Notes: generated from the letters alone by a model not told the origin. 64,000 bases of DNA from Gonocerus acuteangulatus (GCA_946811695.1 OX328123.1:13930162-13994161); one strand, 5' to 3'; numbered from the stretch's first letter, positions 1-10,466 are shown. Translations and numbers: made by a program.

Positions 1-640
1 AATGTGTATTTTATTTATTTACTGTTTTAAGATTTTTTTTTATATCCGTGGAAGTATTTTTTTTTATTCTTTTAAGTAAATATTTACTTAATATTTATGT
101 AAAAATTTATAAAAAAAATATTTCCCTTCAGCTTTTTGAATAAATTCAAGAACAAAATATAATTTTCTTTTCACAGATCCATGTTTTTTTTTAAAACTTT
201 TGTTCTTAAATCGTTCAAATACTTCAATAACACAGGGTTGTGATACATGAATGGAAAGCTGGTTAAATGAGGAAGTTTTTCTGAAACCCGGAAATCTCAG
301 ATCCTGCTTATTGAGGAGTAACGCTGGAAAGAAATATCAATAAAATGTCAGGAAATTTAGAATTGCCTTCTTTTGGTAAGATATACATACTTACATTCAT
401 TCATTTTTACATTTACTCTCAACTAGTCTTATAGTAAATTTACTCAGCTTTCGATTGGTTTCACACCCTTTTTAGTAGTATCATCTGGGACGGAGCTACA
501 ACGAATATTCTTCTAAAAAGTACGTTTGTCTCGAAAAAACAATAAAACGACGTTTTCTCCCTTATGGGCGAGAATTCGGGAAATCGTCATAGTACATTTT
601 TTGTTCCCCTAAGGGTCCTCTATCACCCCTCACAATATGA
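1..640. other. AT-rich stretch, no gene seen
   Basis: No coding region, RNA gene or clear repeat was recognised. The sequence is AT-rich with several short T and A runs. Confidence 0.5.
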
Positions 641-660
641 CTAGACATTTACAGGACACC

Positions 661-721
<61 letters not shown>

Positions 722-724
722 CAT

Positions 725-794
<70 letters not shown>
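661..794. repeat. (TA)n microsatellite, two blocks
   Basis: Two long (TA)n blocks are separated by a short CATACATACACA-type interruption near 717-728. The tyrosine/isoleucine open frames across it are artefacts of the repeat. Confidence 0.95.
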
Positions 795-796
<2 letters not shown>

Positions 797-799
<3 letters not shown>

Positions 800-1140
800 C
801 AGGAGGCGAGGTTAGCTCACCTGAGTATGCTGAATGTACTGGAAGACCTGAGTTCAAATCCCGAGCAAGCACTAAATATTTTTTCTTGTAGTGTCTTTGT
901 TCATGGGTTGAATTAGGCCTCCCTGACCGTCCCTAGGCCAACCCAGCATTTAATTAATTTAATAATGGGTACCTTGGTTGCTAATGACTCGAAGCAGCCA
1001 TGGGTAAATTGTGGTCAGTACTATGCTCAGGCGGCCGGAGCATAGTACTGACCACACTATCTCTCTAGTGTGCCGTATGGCCATGAATGAGATACCTCTT
1101 TAGTATCTACCCTTCAGAGCCCTCGTGGCCTGATTTTTTT
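797..1140 (+). repeat. tRNA-headed SINE-like repeat
   Basis: The first 80 bases resemble a tRNA promoter: an A-box-like GGTTAGCTCACCTGAG followed by a B-box-like GAGTTCAAATCCC. A non-tRNA body follows, ending in a T-rich stretch. It contains a palindrome with 19-base arms (1010-1028 and 1038-1056) around a 9-base loop. No target duplication was found, so the limits are uncertain and SINE status is inference. Confidence 0.5.
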
Positions 1141-1152
1141 TTTTTTGTTATA

Positions 1153-1250
1153 TAGAAAATCAGTTCCGTAAGGCCCAGAGGGGCAGATACTGTAGAGGTA
1201 TCGTATTCAAGTCCATGCGGTACGGTAGGAAGATAGTGAGGTCAGTGCTA
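1153..1250 (-). repeat. inverted partial copy of the preceding repeat
   Basis: Reading the minus strand from about 1250 back to 1153 recovers the 1050-1135 sequence with scattered mismatches (shared blocks include GATACCTCT, AGTATCT and GGCCT). The two arms enclose a T-rich spacer of about 20 bases, so the region can fold into a large hairpin. Confidence 0.6.
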
Positions 1251-1258
1251 CCGCCAAA

Positions 1259-1555
1259 ATGATACGCAGTTTCTGCGAATTGGAGTTTTTAAAATTATTT
1301 TCGATCTTAAAATGCAGTGCATCGAAGAAAATTCGTTTCAATTCACTTGTTATTATTTTATATTTCCTAGTTTTTAACTACCTTCTATCTGCAAATTCTC
1401 ACCTTCATAAAATTCCCAGGGTTTTCCTTCAATTAAATACTATTATTGGTATTCTTAATATTGTTTTTGACGAGGATATTTTTCCGTATCCAGTTTGTAG
1501 GATCAACATTAGAAAACATTTTTCAAAAATTCTTTCTTCAGAGCAGCGTCAATAG
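1259..1555 (+). other. unrecognised 98-codon open frame
   Basis: An ATG-started frame of 98 codons, rich in Leu, Ile and Phe with a hydrophobic stretch around residues 28-45. It resembles no family I know and its composition follows the local AT-richness. It abuts the inverted repeat. Most likely a chance frame; included because nothing else explains 1251-1798. Confidence 0.12.
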
Positions 1556-1798
1556 AAAGATTTTTTTGGAAAGTACTAAAGGTAACAATATAAAAAACGT
1601 TTTGAATTAAGTGAAGTTTTATATTTTGCATCAGTATTTAGGAAAAACATTTTTAGGCAACTAATACTAATAATAATCACTGTAATTAAAGAAATAAAAT
1701 ATTCTTGTAATGATACAAAATTAATAAAAAGTGAAAAATAGAGATCATAAGAAAATGACACTTGGTAAAAAAAATTGTTTTAAAAAAATTAAATACTT

Positions 1799-2798
1799 TC
1801 AGTAGTCTGTATTTGCTCCCTGGGCTGTAATTAGAGCTTGGACTCGCACTGGGATCCGTAGAATGATGTGGTGGATGTCTTCTTGTGGAAGATTCCGCCA
1901 TTCTTTGACTGCTGCTTCCCTGAGTTCCTGAAGATTTGTAGGGACATTCTGACGACGCTGTACCGCTCGGTGAATCATGTCCCAGGCATGTTCTATGGGG
2001 TTCATGTCGGCTAAAAATGGAGGCCAGACCATTCTTCCCTGAGGTAGTCCATCACTATCCTCGCACCATGAGGCCGAGCATTATCGTCCATCGACATGAA
2101 GTTTTCGCCATGCCTTCGAGCTAGCGGACTTACGATTGGTTGTAACACCTTAGTCAGATAGCAATTGGCCGTCATGGTCCCTTGGAAGTGTACGAGATCA
2201 GTTCTGGAGCCGTGCGAAACTCCCGCCCAAAAGATGATGGACCCGAGAGCTCTCCGAGATGGGTACCTAAAGCTACTGGGCCTCCCAGGTACTCTCTAGG
2301 CCCTTAATCTGTTATTGTGAGGGACCAGGGCAAGTCTCGTTTCATCACAAAACAGACAATTCCTCCACTGGGGCAACAGCGGCTGTTGGTGAGTCCTGGC
2401 CCACTGAAGTCGAAACCTGCGATGTTTCCTACTCACTAGTGGACGGGGCAAGGGACTTCTTGCTCGAAGGCCAATCCTTGGAGTAGATGGATGGTTTGGT
2501 CACTTATAGTGGTGCCCGTAGCCCGCTGAAGCTTTCGACGGTAGGCACCTGCAGTGGAAAAGGGCTCTCTTCTGGCTGTTAGCCCTATATAGCGGTCCTC
2601 ATTTCTTATTGTACAGCGTGATCTACCGCTACGTGGTCGGTCCTCAACGCTTCCGGTGGCTCGGAACCTGTTCCAACAAATCATAACATCGCTTTGCCCG
2701 ACATTGAACCGACGCGTGATTTGACGTGTCGAAAGGCCTTCCTCACGCAGGGCAACAATTCGGAACCGTTTTCCGGGGGAAATTACACTCCTACTCAT
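1799..2798 (-). pseudogene. Tc1-like transposase, decayed
   Basis: The protein would be a DDE transposase that cuts and pastes a Tc1-type element at TA sites. The first part (2436-2798) reads from ATG with a paired-like helix-turn-helix (EEGLSTRQITRRFNVGQSDV) and a GRSR-type AT-hook/linker. Shifted frames then give FCDETR (first catalytic Asp, about 2335), MSMDDNARPHGAR (second Asp, about 2085) and, at 1799-2032, NPIEHAWD (catalytic Glu) through to the stop. The order and the D/D/E spacing fit the Tc1 family, whose proteins are near 340 residues. At least two frameshifts and the loss of the joining frame make it non-functional. I could not find convincing TIRs. Family assignment is firm; subfamily is not. 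Confidence 0.88.
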
Positions 2799-3589
2799 AT
2801 TTATTGTCCTATGTGATGAAAAGAAAGCACTAAACTGATCAATTCTCTGATAAATGCTATAGTATGGAATGTGGATTAAAGAAGTACTCCACCTTCCAGA
2901 GTATTAGAGCCCCTTATCTTAACATTAAAAATGTATAAACATAGACTTTGTTACTCTTAATTCGTGTACTACCTGGGCATGAAGTGGATTTTCCAATCGG
3001 ATAATCTGTGATTTTTAGGGTGATGCAAAACGTTTTTTGATGTGTGCTTTTTAATTTTCATATGCATGTTTTTAAATCTTCTCAATGTATATAAATCATG
3101 TACAATAAATAGTTTACCATTGCAGTAATTAATTCTCAATAGATTCACAAGATGTATTACTATGCCGGGGTGCTTGGGTTTATTCAATCTTATAACAAAT
3201 TTGAAGTCAGGTGGTATGTAATGAATGTCCTGGTATATTTTAGGGTTAGACAGAAGCCCCTGAAAGCCCAGTATTAAAGACAACGTGGCTTATCGTAATA
3301 GTCTTGTCGATACTCCATTCTTCTATGCATAATCGATAAAGCTCACAGGAAACTTTAATTTAAGAAACGATTTCTATATAAAATAGTAGATCATCAAGAT
3401 ATTTTGAATTCTTCTAATATCGACCATTAACAAATAGAAGGGGTTTCTTCATTATTGCAGTCACGAAAAATATCTAAAACATTATATTTCTGTAATTTGT
3501 AAAAGCATATGGTACTTCCAAAATGATAAACAATAGTTGATGTTTAGCAATTTTAGAAATCAAATAAGGTTGTTCCTGTTTCTGTATGA
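2799..3589. other. no recognised gene
   Basis: Contains the flank of the Tc1 remnant and a 104-codon minus-strand frame (2969-3283) whose product I do not recognise. Nothing else stands out. Confidence 0.4.
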
Positions 3590-3940
3590 TCCTCTTTCTG
3601 CTTCCAGAAAAGGAAAAATAAATTAGAAATCGAATAAGTAATATTAAAATCGAATAAAGCAAGTCTGTAACTGTTCATTACCCGCATTCTAAGACCTACC
3701 TGTGCGCTAAGTTGGTCAAAATCGGTCAAACAGTGTGAATTTGTATAAGGAACAAAAAGACAGACAGACAGCTGATACAAAATTTTGGCCTAGCTTCGTG
3801 CACTCAACGGATCAATGCCTACCCGGTGTCCCAAGTTTGGTCAAAATCAGTCAATCAGTGTGGATTTGTATAAGGAACAAACTGACAGACAACCACTTCA
3901 CTGTCTTAGTAGATCTGGATGCCACTTTCTGTTAAGACGA
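3590..3940 (+). repeat. repeat family B, copy 1 (partial)
   Basis: Contains two diverged tandem units built on CCAAGTTTGGTCAAAATC ... GTGGATTTGTATAAGGAAC ... AGACAGACAG. The same units recur at 31.8-32.6 kb and, inverted, at 35.4-35.8 kb. Unclassified dispersed repeat. Confidence 0.8.
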
Positions 3941-3944
3941 ATTG

Positions 3945-4262
3945 ATCGAGTGGAACATGTTCAGTGCTGGTTAAGGATTGGGGTATAGGATTAGCTTCAT
4001 TGATTAATTTATTATAAAATGGAAATTAATTTTGAATGAGCTGGGAAGCGGCTAGAGATTATTTCTTGGGACATGAAAAAATGTTAATCGCCCCTAAATC
4101 CTGATCCTAATCCTCCTTATTTCTTGGACAGAAGGGATAGTTAGGTCATTATGGAGGGTGGGTTTTGTAACATAATAAGGAGCATTGGCTATGGTACGTA
4201 GGACTTTGGATGGAAATGTTTGGATTTGATGGATGTTGGAATACTTGTCACAAGAGTTGTAT
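3945..4262 (-). pseudogene. Jockey-type LINE RT C-terminal scrap
   Basis: On the minus strand, with frame breaks, the sequence reads SNIHQIQTFPSKVLRTIANA, then VTKPTLHNDLTIPSVQEI, and finally RLNRKWHPDLL. These match the C-terminal end of the Jockey-clade ORF2 seen more intact at 40265-40842 and 46203-46829 (QxFQSKVLRxIxNAP, TLHNDLxIP, RRxKRxWPRDQ). This is the segment after the RT domain, so no catalytic residues are present. Such 5'-truncated 3' ends are the usual product of aborted target-primed reverse transcription. It is diverged and interrupted and can make no protein. No tail or target duplication could be placed, and B-type repeat sequence lies directly upstream. Confidence 0.75.
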
Positions 4263-4429
4263 TCCGTAAGTTCATGTAAGTTTTATAAATGACTTTTAGA
4301 CAGCAATTTACGATTAAGTGTGACGATAATGTAGTGTCAGATTGTGTTGGATGCGGGTAAAAAAATCGTGTTCAAAGAAACATGAGGACAGTTGTAATAT
4401 TAAAGTTATTTGTTGATATTTTTAGCGTA

Positions 4430-4935
4430 AATATGCTTTAGCGGTTACTAAAATGAAAAAAAAAAGTTACAAAAATGTGTCACAAAAAAGTGTCCACACG
4501 TGTTTGCGCATGCGCAGTGGCGTTGGCGCATGCTCAGTAGCGTTTGCGCATGCTCAGTTGCGTTCGCGCATGCGCATTGGCCATGTACGAAAAACAAGAC
4601 TATGTTATTGAGTAGGTACATTACATATTTTTGTGGGTGGACCTAAGCGTTACAAATAGGTCACAAAAACGTGTCCACTGGCGTAGCCATGTACGAAAAA
4701 GAAGACTATATGTTATACATAGGTTTGTCGGGTGGAACTAAAGCATATTTATGTTCCTGAATTTGAGCAGAAGGCTCTAAACGAAATTACTTTTTCCTTT
4801 TAGCGCGGTTCCTCCCTCTCCCATAGGGAGGAACCCCGCTTATAAGGTTGATACAATGAAACAATCCGGAAGTGCCGACAAGAAAATTTCGCGTTTCAGA
4901 ACCCCTAGAGACCGAAAATAACGGTGGTTCAAATT

Positions 4936-4937
<2 letters not shown>
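4430..4937 (-). repeat. repeat family C, copy 1
   Basis: The minus strand of this stretch matches 19294-19445 (plus) for about 140 bases ending in a GC-rich hairpin (GGTTCCTCCC...GGGAGGAACC) followed by GCGCTAAAA, and matches 21415-21545 (plus) for the inner part. The hairpin directly before CTAA resembles a Helitron 3' end, but no 5' end was identified. Unclassified. Confidence 0.7.
4501..4580. repeat. four 20-bp units with CATGCGCA palindromes
   Basis: Four tandem units of about 20 bases built on GTTTGCGCATGC(G/T)CAGT. The first (4505-4516) and fourth (4565-4576) contain perfect or near-perfect TGCGCATGCGCA-type palindromes. That sequence is the consensus site of the NRF-1 family (insect EWG). 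Binding here is inference only. Confidence 0.75.

Positions 4938-4981
<44 letters not shown>
4938..4981. repeat. (TA)n microsatellite
   Basis: Simple (TA)n tract between the end of repeat C and the 3' tail of the I-type element. Confidence 0.95.
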
Positions 4982-4984
<3 letters not shown>

Positions 4985-5330
4985 ATTTATTAATTAAGCT
5001 TATCGCAACTCAGGCGACGAAACTGCAGCTTGAAAGAATTGAGGTAAGTAGAAGAAAGTCAATTGTATACTCAGTGATAAATTGTAAAGTAAATTAAAAG
5101 TACGAGTCGTAAGTAAAGTAGTAGTTATTAGCTGATAGAAGTAACCTAATTCTGTGTTGATATTTCAGTGTCTCACTCAGCGATATTTACTTCCAGAAAT
5201 AAAAAGGGGGGAAGGAAAACAAGAGGGGAGAAAAGGCAAAAATAAGACAATAAATAGACAGATAAAAGAAGGAAGGAAAGAATAAATTTATATTATATAT
5301 AACAAAAATAAACAATTGAAACAAGGGGAG

Positions 5331-5377
<47 letters not shown>

Positions 5378-5387
5378 AAGGGCGTAG

Positions 5388-8300
5388 CTAGATTTTATCC
5401 AGAGTTTTGATGTTGGAAAGGAATTGGAATATGTCTGAAATATGTTTGCTGTCATCTGAAAGTAATTCATGCATGTTTGATGGTAAGTCAGTGTTTAACC
5501 TGAGTCTACAGTCTGTCAGTAAGTGTTTAACAGTTAGTGTTGTATTGCAGTACTGGCATATTGGTCTGTCTTGTCGTGTCATAAGGTATGAGTGAGTCAG
5601 TAGGGAATGGCCTATCCTCAGCCGGCAGAGGACGACTTCTTCTCGTCTATTACTTCTGCTACTTGAAGGCCATTCCCGAACTGTATACTTAATCTCCCTT
5701 AATTTATTATCTGTAACTTTAAACCAGGTATCCTGCCAAATTTGCATTATTCTCTCTTTACCCTCAGTGTGCAAGTCTTGGTACGTCAAACTGTCAATGT
5801 CCTGTTGTTCTTTTCGTCCTGCAAGTTTTGCTAGTAAGTCAACTTTGGTACTTGGTCCGATGTCTTCGTGGCCTGGTAGCCAATACAGAGTAACTGTGTT
5901 GTTCAGTAATGATATTTTATAGTGTATCTCTTGTATTAAAGGATTAGTACTGTAAATGTCCTGTAATGTAAGAATTGCGCTCAGTGAGTCAGTACAGATA
6001 GTAATGTTTCTGTGTTCAGTGTTAGGTATGTTGTCCAGTGCGAGTATAACTGCATGTAGTTCGGCTGAGTAGGAGCTTGTTATGTTTGGTAGCTTTAGCA
6101 ACTTGATTTCATCTCCAACTACAGCAGCCGCTCCTACACCTTCAGCTGTTTTCGACCCGTCAGTGTAGATGAACAGTGTTCCAGTGTTTTCAGTCAGTCG
6201 TGAATAAAAAATATTTTTATATAGTTCTCTGGATGTAGGGTTAGTTTTTTTGAATTTTGTAAGTTCGAGGTCCATTTTTAAATTTCTTGTTGTCCACGGT
6301 ATACAAGTCAAGTCTGGAGTTTGTAGAGGTATGCTATATTGTAGATCCGAGTTTTGTGTGTATGTTAAGTATCTCATGTGCAGGGGACGTTGTCTTTTCG
6401 TATGATATTGAAATAGTTCGAGGTATGTTTGTTCTAAGGAATTTGGAGTACATGGACTATTTAGGAACTTACTTTTCAGCACAAATTTTATACAGTTGAA
6501 CATACGTCTGAGCTCCAATGGTGGTTCTCCGCTTTCAGCATAGAGACTTACGGCTGGGCTTGATCTGAAGGCACCAGTTGCAAGACGTAGACCTGTTGTA
6601 TGTATTGGGTCCAGTATTTTCAGTGTGCTGGTTCTGGCAGACGAATACACTACACTCCCATAATCCAGTAGAGACCTGGTATATGCTCGGTAGAATGTAA
6701 GCATTAGACGTCTGTCTGCTCCCCATTTAGTATTACTAAGAATCCTTAGTAGATGCAGAGATTTCTTACATCTATTAACGAGTTCCTTCAGATGGGGCAC
6801 CCAAGTGAGTCGGGAGTCAAATTGTAGTCCTAAAAATTTAAGCGTATTTGTGGAATTGATTAATTCATTAGATAAATATAAGTCGAGTTTTGGTATCTGT
6901 CTCTTTTTGGTAAAAATTATATAGTGTGTTTTTATTGTTGAAAAGTGTAGTCCGTTAGTAACGCTCCATTTTTCGAGACTTGCTATGTTTTGTTGTATCA
7001 TATCCTTAGCATAGTCTATATTTCTTGCTTTAACATAAATAAGCAAATCATCTACGTAAAGGCAATAACGCACCGGTGGAGAGATATGTTCTCGTACAGT
7101 GTCCATAGCTATTTTAAAGAATGTCGTACTTAGTACACTTCCTTGAGGTACACCATTTTCTTGCAGGAATTCATTAGATAATGTGACACCAATTTGCACT
7201 CTGAATGTCCTATTTGATATGAAATTAATTACGAAGTTCAAGAAATTTCCATGAATATTCCATTCAGATAATTTTGAAAGGATAGTTCTACGCCACACTG
7301 TATCATAAGCTTTTTCAATGTCAAAGGATACGGCTAGTATAGATTCTTTTTTAACAAATGCATTTAGAATTTCACTTTCTAATCTCACAATGTGGTCCAT
7401 GGTTGAATGATTTTGCCTGAATCCACACTGATAGTTAGACAGAAGTTGATTCTTTTCAAGAAACCATAGTAGCCTTTTATTCAATATTCTTTCAAATAGC
7501 TTACAGATACAGTTGGTGAGTGCTATCGGTCGATAGTTGCTGGTTAGCGTATTATCTTGCTTAGGTTTTAGGATAGGCACAATAATTGACTCTTTCCAAT
7601 TTTCTGGATAAGATCCTGTAACATAGGCTTTGTTGAATAAGTTTAACAAGATCGACAGTCCAGTAGGTGGTAGATTTTTCAACATCTGATAACAGATTCC
7701 ATCGTTGCCAGGAGCTGTGTACTTAATACTCGATAAAATTAATGTTAATTCTGCCATCGTGAGAGGTTCATTAAGAGGGTGAATTTGATGGGCTATTATA
7801 TTGAGGGGTATTTTTTCAAGACTATGTTTGTAATTTAGAGATTCACCGGATAACTTAGAATTTCCTGAAATTTGACTAAAATGTTGGCCGAAAATATTAC
7901 TAATTTCTACTGGAGACGTTATTATAGTATTATTGTACTTTAGTGCTGTAATTGGAGCTCTGTACCTTTTATGTAGTATTTTATTAATGTTAGCCCAGAT
8001 AATGTTTTGAGGCGTGCTTTTGTTAATGGATGTTAAAAAATCTATCCAACATTTCTTTTTGCTAGACCGTATAATATATTGTGCTTTTGCCTTTTTACGC
8101 TTATACTCCTGCAAGAAAGTGTGGCATGGGTTATTATTAAACTGGCGAAGTGCTTTTCTACGTTCAGAGACTGCCCTTTGGCATTCATCGTTCCACCAGG
8201 GAACTGGTTTTTTCTTGTAAGTGTCCGGAGTCTTAGGTATTGACGCATCTGCTGCTGTTCGAATTAATTTTGAAAATTGATCAATGTCATTTAAACACGA

Positions 8301-9047
8301 ATTTCCTAATTGATCTAATATTAAATTTTGAAATTTTTCCCATTCTGCACGTTTGAAGTTGTAACGGGGTATGGATTGAAAATATCTTTGTATCATATTG
8401 GGGGTTATCATAATGGGGAAGTGGTCGCTTCCAAAAGAATCAGAACTGACTTCCCAAGAAAAATTTGTAAATATTCTTGGTGAGCAGACAGATACGTCAA
8501 TATTAGTGTACGTTCCTGTTCGGGGACATAAATGTGTTGGTCGGTTTGTGTTAAGGGGAAGAAGATCGTTTTGTTCGAATATACTTTCTATTGTACGTCC
8601 TCTAGTGTTAGTGGTCTGTGCTCCCCATATTCTGCTCTCAGAATTAATATCTCCTACTAAGAGCAGAGGTTGCGGGAGTTGTGTTATGAGATCGTGTAAT
8701 GCATGTACATCAATAGGTTCACCTGGTGGAAGATAAATGCTACAGACAGTAACTTTGAACGGTATGTATACTATTGCAGCAACTGCTTGAAGTGTAGTCA
8801 GCAGCCGTACAGGTTCGCTGTGAATACAATCTTTAACATAGATACAGACACCGCCGCATGCTCTACCTCCTTCCGTATAGTCCTTAAAATAGGAATTATA
8901 GCCTCGTAAGGTGATTTGCTTACCTGGAGCGGTGTGTGTTTCTTGTAGTGCAATTATGTTGAACGTCTTGGTCTCGTCTTGCATTAGATTCTGGAGATCA
9001 GCAAAGTGCCTTTTGATACCGTTAATATTCCATTGGAGCACCGACAT
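5388..9047 (-). CDS. LINE ORF2: endonuclease, reverse transcriptase, RNase H
   Basis: A 1219-residue multidomain polymerase that nicks target DNA and copies the element RNA onto it in the nucleus. The N-terminal AP-like endonuclease (about 1-230) shows N7, E36 (LQETH), D133/N135 (GDIN), D184 and the S207-D208-H209 motif. The RT has FDIEKAYD (D576), GVPQGS (632-637) and YVDD (664-667). RNase H shows D963 (YTDGS), E996 (AELHA), D1020, H1060 (WLPGH) and D1070, so all catalytic positions are present. A C-terminal zinc knuckle (CQYC...HLLTDC) lies at about 1165-1185. The ATG directly before the endonuclease is the natural start; ORF1 ends 96 bases upstream. No stop or shift was seen, so it may be functional. 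Length is typical of I-group ORF2. Confidence 0.95.
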   Translation of the reverse strand: MSVLQWNINGIKRHFADLQNLMQDETKTFNIIALQETHTAPGKQITLRGYNSYFKDYTEGGRACGGVCIYVKDCIHSEPVRLLTTLQAVAAIVYIPFKVTVCSIYLPPGEPIDVHALHDLITQLPQPLLLVGDINSESRIWGAQTTNTRGRTIESIFEQNDLLPLNTNRPTHLCPRTGTYTNIDVSVCSPRIFTNFSWEVSSDSFGSDHFPIMITPNMIQRYFQSIPRYNFKRAEWEKFQNLILDQLGNSCLNDIDQFSKLIRTAADASIPKTPDTYKKKPVPWWNDECQRAVSERRKALRQFNNNPCHTFLQEYKRKKAKAQYIIRSSKKKCWIDFLTSINKSTPQNIIWANINKILHKRYRAPITALKYNNTIITSPVEISNIFGQHFSQISGNSKLSGESLNYKHSLEKIPLNIIAHQIHPLNEPLTMAELTLILSSIKYTAPGNDGICYQMLKNLPPTGLSILLNLFNKAYVTGSYPENWKESIIVPILKPKQDNTLTSNYRPIALTNCICKLFERILNKRLLWFLEKNQLLSNYQCGFRQNHSTMDHIVRLESEILNAFVKKESILAVSFDIEKAYDTVWRRTILSKLSEWNIHGNFLNFVINFISNRTFRVQIGVTLSNEFLQENGVPQGSVLSTTFFKIAMDTVREHISPPVRYCLYVDDLLIYVKARNIDYAKDMIQQNIASLEKWSVTNGLHFSTIKTHYIIFTKKRQIPKLDLYLSNELINSTNTLKFLGLQFDSRLTWVPHLKELVNRCKKSLHLLRILSNTKWGADRRLMLTFYRAYTRSLLDYGSVVYSSARTSTLKILDPIHTTGLRLATGAFRSSPAVSLYAESGEPPLELRRMFNCIKFVLKSKFLNSPCTPNSLEQTYLELFQYHTKRQRPLHMRYLTYTQNSDLQYSIPLQTPDLTCIPWTTRNLKMDLELTKFKKTNPTSRELYKNIFYSRLTENTGTLFIYTDGSKTAEGVGAAAVVGDEIKLLKLPNITSSYSAELHAVILALDNIPNTEHRNITICTDSLSAILTLQDIYSTNPLIQEIHYKISLLNNTVTLYWLPGHEDIGPSTKVDLLAKLAGRKEQQDIDSLTYQDLHTEGKERIMQIWQDTWFKVTDNKLREIKYTVREWPSSSRSNRREEVVLCRLRIGHSLLTHSYLMTRQDRPICQYCNTTLTVKHLLTDCRLRLNTDLPSNMHELLSDDSKHISDIFQFLSNIKTLDKI

Positions 9048-9143
9048 AGTTATCTAAAAAACATAAATACCAATGAGTGAGAACTGGCTTTGCATGTACA
9101 AAATGGAAAGTTAAAGAAGTGTTTGCTGTAGAGTGGTTTGGAT

Positions 9144-10376
9144 TCATGGCTTCTTTTTATTCCGACTTCCTCTTCCTCCAGTTTCAGGAATTTGTGTTCT
9201 CCCGCCGGCAGTCGTTCCATCCTTCGATTGGCTGTTGGATCCTTGTTGAGTTCCTGGAGATAGGACAGTGCTAGAAGTGGTTTTTTTACCCTTCCCTTTA
9301 GGGTGTAATTTTGTTAGAGTCTCTTCTAGCGACTTCAATCTTTCTTCTACTCCAGCAAGGACATAATTGATCTGGCAGTCACAAGATTTTTTATCGGAGT
9401 CTTCAGCCGAATCTGATATCACTTCCCGGCTTGGTAAATTTTGAGCCCCTTGCAGAAATGATTCCATTTTATTAAGAACCTCGAAGATTCTCTTAAATAA
9501 ATTATTTTCGCTATTAGGCTCAGTCTTCTTGGCGTAGCTAGTTTCCCTTAGATTTATGCGCCGTTTAGCCTCACCGTAGCTAATCTTCTCTATAGCCATA
9601 TTTTTCACTATTATGGCTTCTTTTTGGTAAACTGCACATTTTTTGTCCCAGGAGACGTGTTCCAGGCCACAGTTGCAGCATTTTAAATTCTCACAGGGGC
9701 CTTCGTGTTTGTCTTTTGAACATCTGCCACAAACATCTACTTTTCTACGACAAGTTTGGACAGTATGGTTCAGCTGATGACATCTGTAGCAGCGTAATGG
9801 TTGAGGAATGTATAGGCTGATAGGGATGGACATGTAGCCAATGCGAATTTTTTCGGGAAGAGATGTAGTCATGAATGTCACAACAAATAACGTACGCCCT
9901 GATTTCGGAGATATTCGACGAATATGCGTGACGTTTTGGTCTTGTAATTCCGAAATAATTTCGTTATTGGTTAGATTCTCCAATTCAGAACATCTAAAAA
10001 CTCCTCTACAAAAATTCAAGGTCTTATGTGGTAGGACTTTAATTTTGTAATTCTGAAATTGGGTTAGCTTCAGTAATTTTGTGCATATGGTGAGGTTATG
10101 GCAATTAATGGTTAGGGTTCCATCTTTTCTATTTTTATTAACTGCAACTTCCTTACCTATGCTCGTTATCCATCTGGAGATGATAAAAGGGCTAATCTTG
10201 TTGAAATCAATGCCTTCGTCAAGAATTCTAATGGTTAAATATCTTGGCGAGTTATTTAAACATTCTTCAGTCAAGGTTTGGGTAAACCAAGACTTATACA
10301 ATTCTTCTTTGTTAGCAGTCTTCAATACTTCATTTTCAGAGTGAGATTTCCCATCAGTCGTAGAGAAATCAGTCAT
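9144..10376 (-). CDS. LINE ORF1: CCHC zinc-knuckle nucleic-acid-binding protein
   Basis: A 410-residue gag-like protein that would bind element RNA and form the ribonucleoprotein particle. An RRM-like region occupies roughly 45-190. Three zinc knuckles follow: C196-C199-H204-C209, C216-C219-H224-C228 and C233-C236-H240-C247, the third with WDKKC. Similar knuckles occur in the ORF1 of the second I-type element (52.5-52.8 kb). A short Leu/Glu-rich segment (about 335-355, EERLKSLEETLTKL) could be a coiled coil, and the C-terminal 60 residues are basic and low-complexity (ends SRNKKKP). The ATG follows a leader of about 50 bases. It lies directly upstream of ORF2 on the same strand. Intact as read. 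Function is inferred from family and position. Confidence 0.92.
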   Translation of the reverse strand: MTDFSTTDGKSHSENEVLKTANKEELYKSWFTQTLTEECLNNSPRYLTIRILDEGIDFNKISPFIISRWITSIGKEVAVNKNRKDGTLTINCHNLTICTKLLKLTQFQNYKIKVLPHKTLNFCRGVFRCSELENLTNNEIISELQDQNVTHIRRISPKSGRTLFVVTFMTTSLPEKIRIGYMSIPISLYIPQPLRCYRCHQLNHTVQTCRRKVDVCGRCSKDKHEGPCENLKCCNCGLEHVSWDKKCAVYQKEAIIVKNMAIEKISYGEAKRRINLRETSYAKKTEPNSENNLFKRIFEVLNKMESFLQGAQNLPSREVISDSAEDSDKKSCDCQINYVLAGVEERLKSLEETLTKLHPKGKGKKTTSSTVLSPGTQQGSNSQSKDGTTAGGRTQIPETGGRGSRNKKKP

Positions 10377-10426
10377 TTTTCGGAGTAGTTAATTTATACG
10401 TCTATCTACTCGAAGTTAGCACATAT

Positions 10427-10429
10427 GTT

Positions 10430-10466
<37 letters not shown>

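Larger units (their letters stand above)
4985..10425 (-). mobile_element. I-type non-LTR retrotransposon, copy 1, apparently intact
   Basis: Minus-strand LINE of about 5.4 kb carrying a gag-like ORF1 (9144-10376) and an ORF2 (5388-9047), both uninterrupted. The sense-strand 3' region holds a 45-base poly-T run just after the ORF2 stop, a T/C-rich stretch, and ends in AT-rich ATTAATAAATAATAA-like sequence next to (TA)n. Only about 50 bases precede the ORF1 ATG, so the 5' end may be slightly truncated. Both ends abut (TA)n tracts, which hides any target duplication. RNase H plus the CCHC ORF1 place it in the I group (I/Nimb/Outcast-like); exact clade not settled. Confidence 0.88.

Noticed and set aside
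630..891. Tyr/Ile-repeat open frames on both strands
   Set aside because: Simple translation of a (TA)n microsatellite.
4430..4950. Definite Helitron
   Set aside because: Hairpin plus CTAA is suggestive, but no TC 5' end, no A/T target and no Rep/helicase were found.
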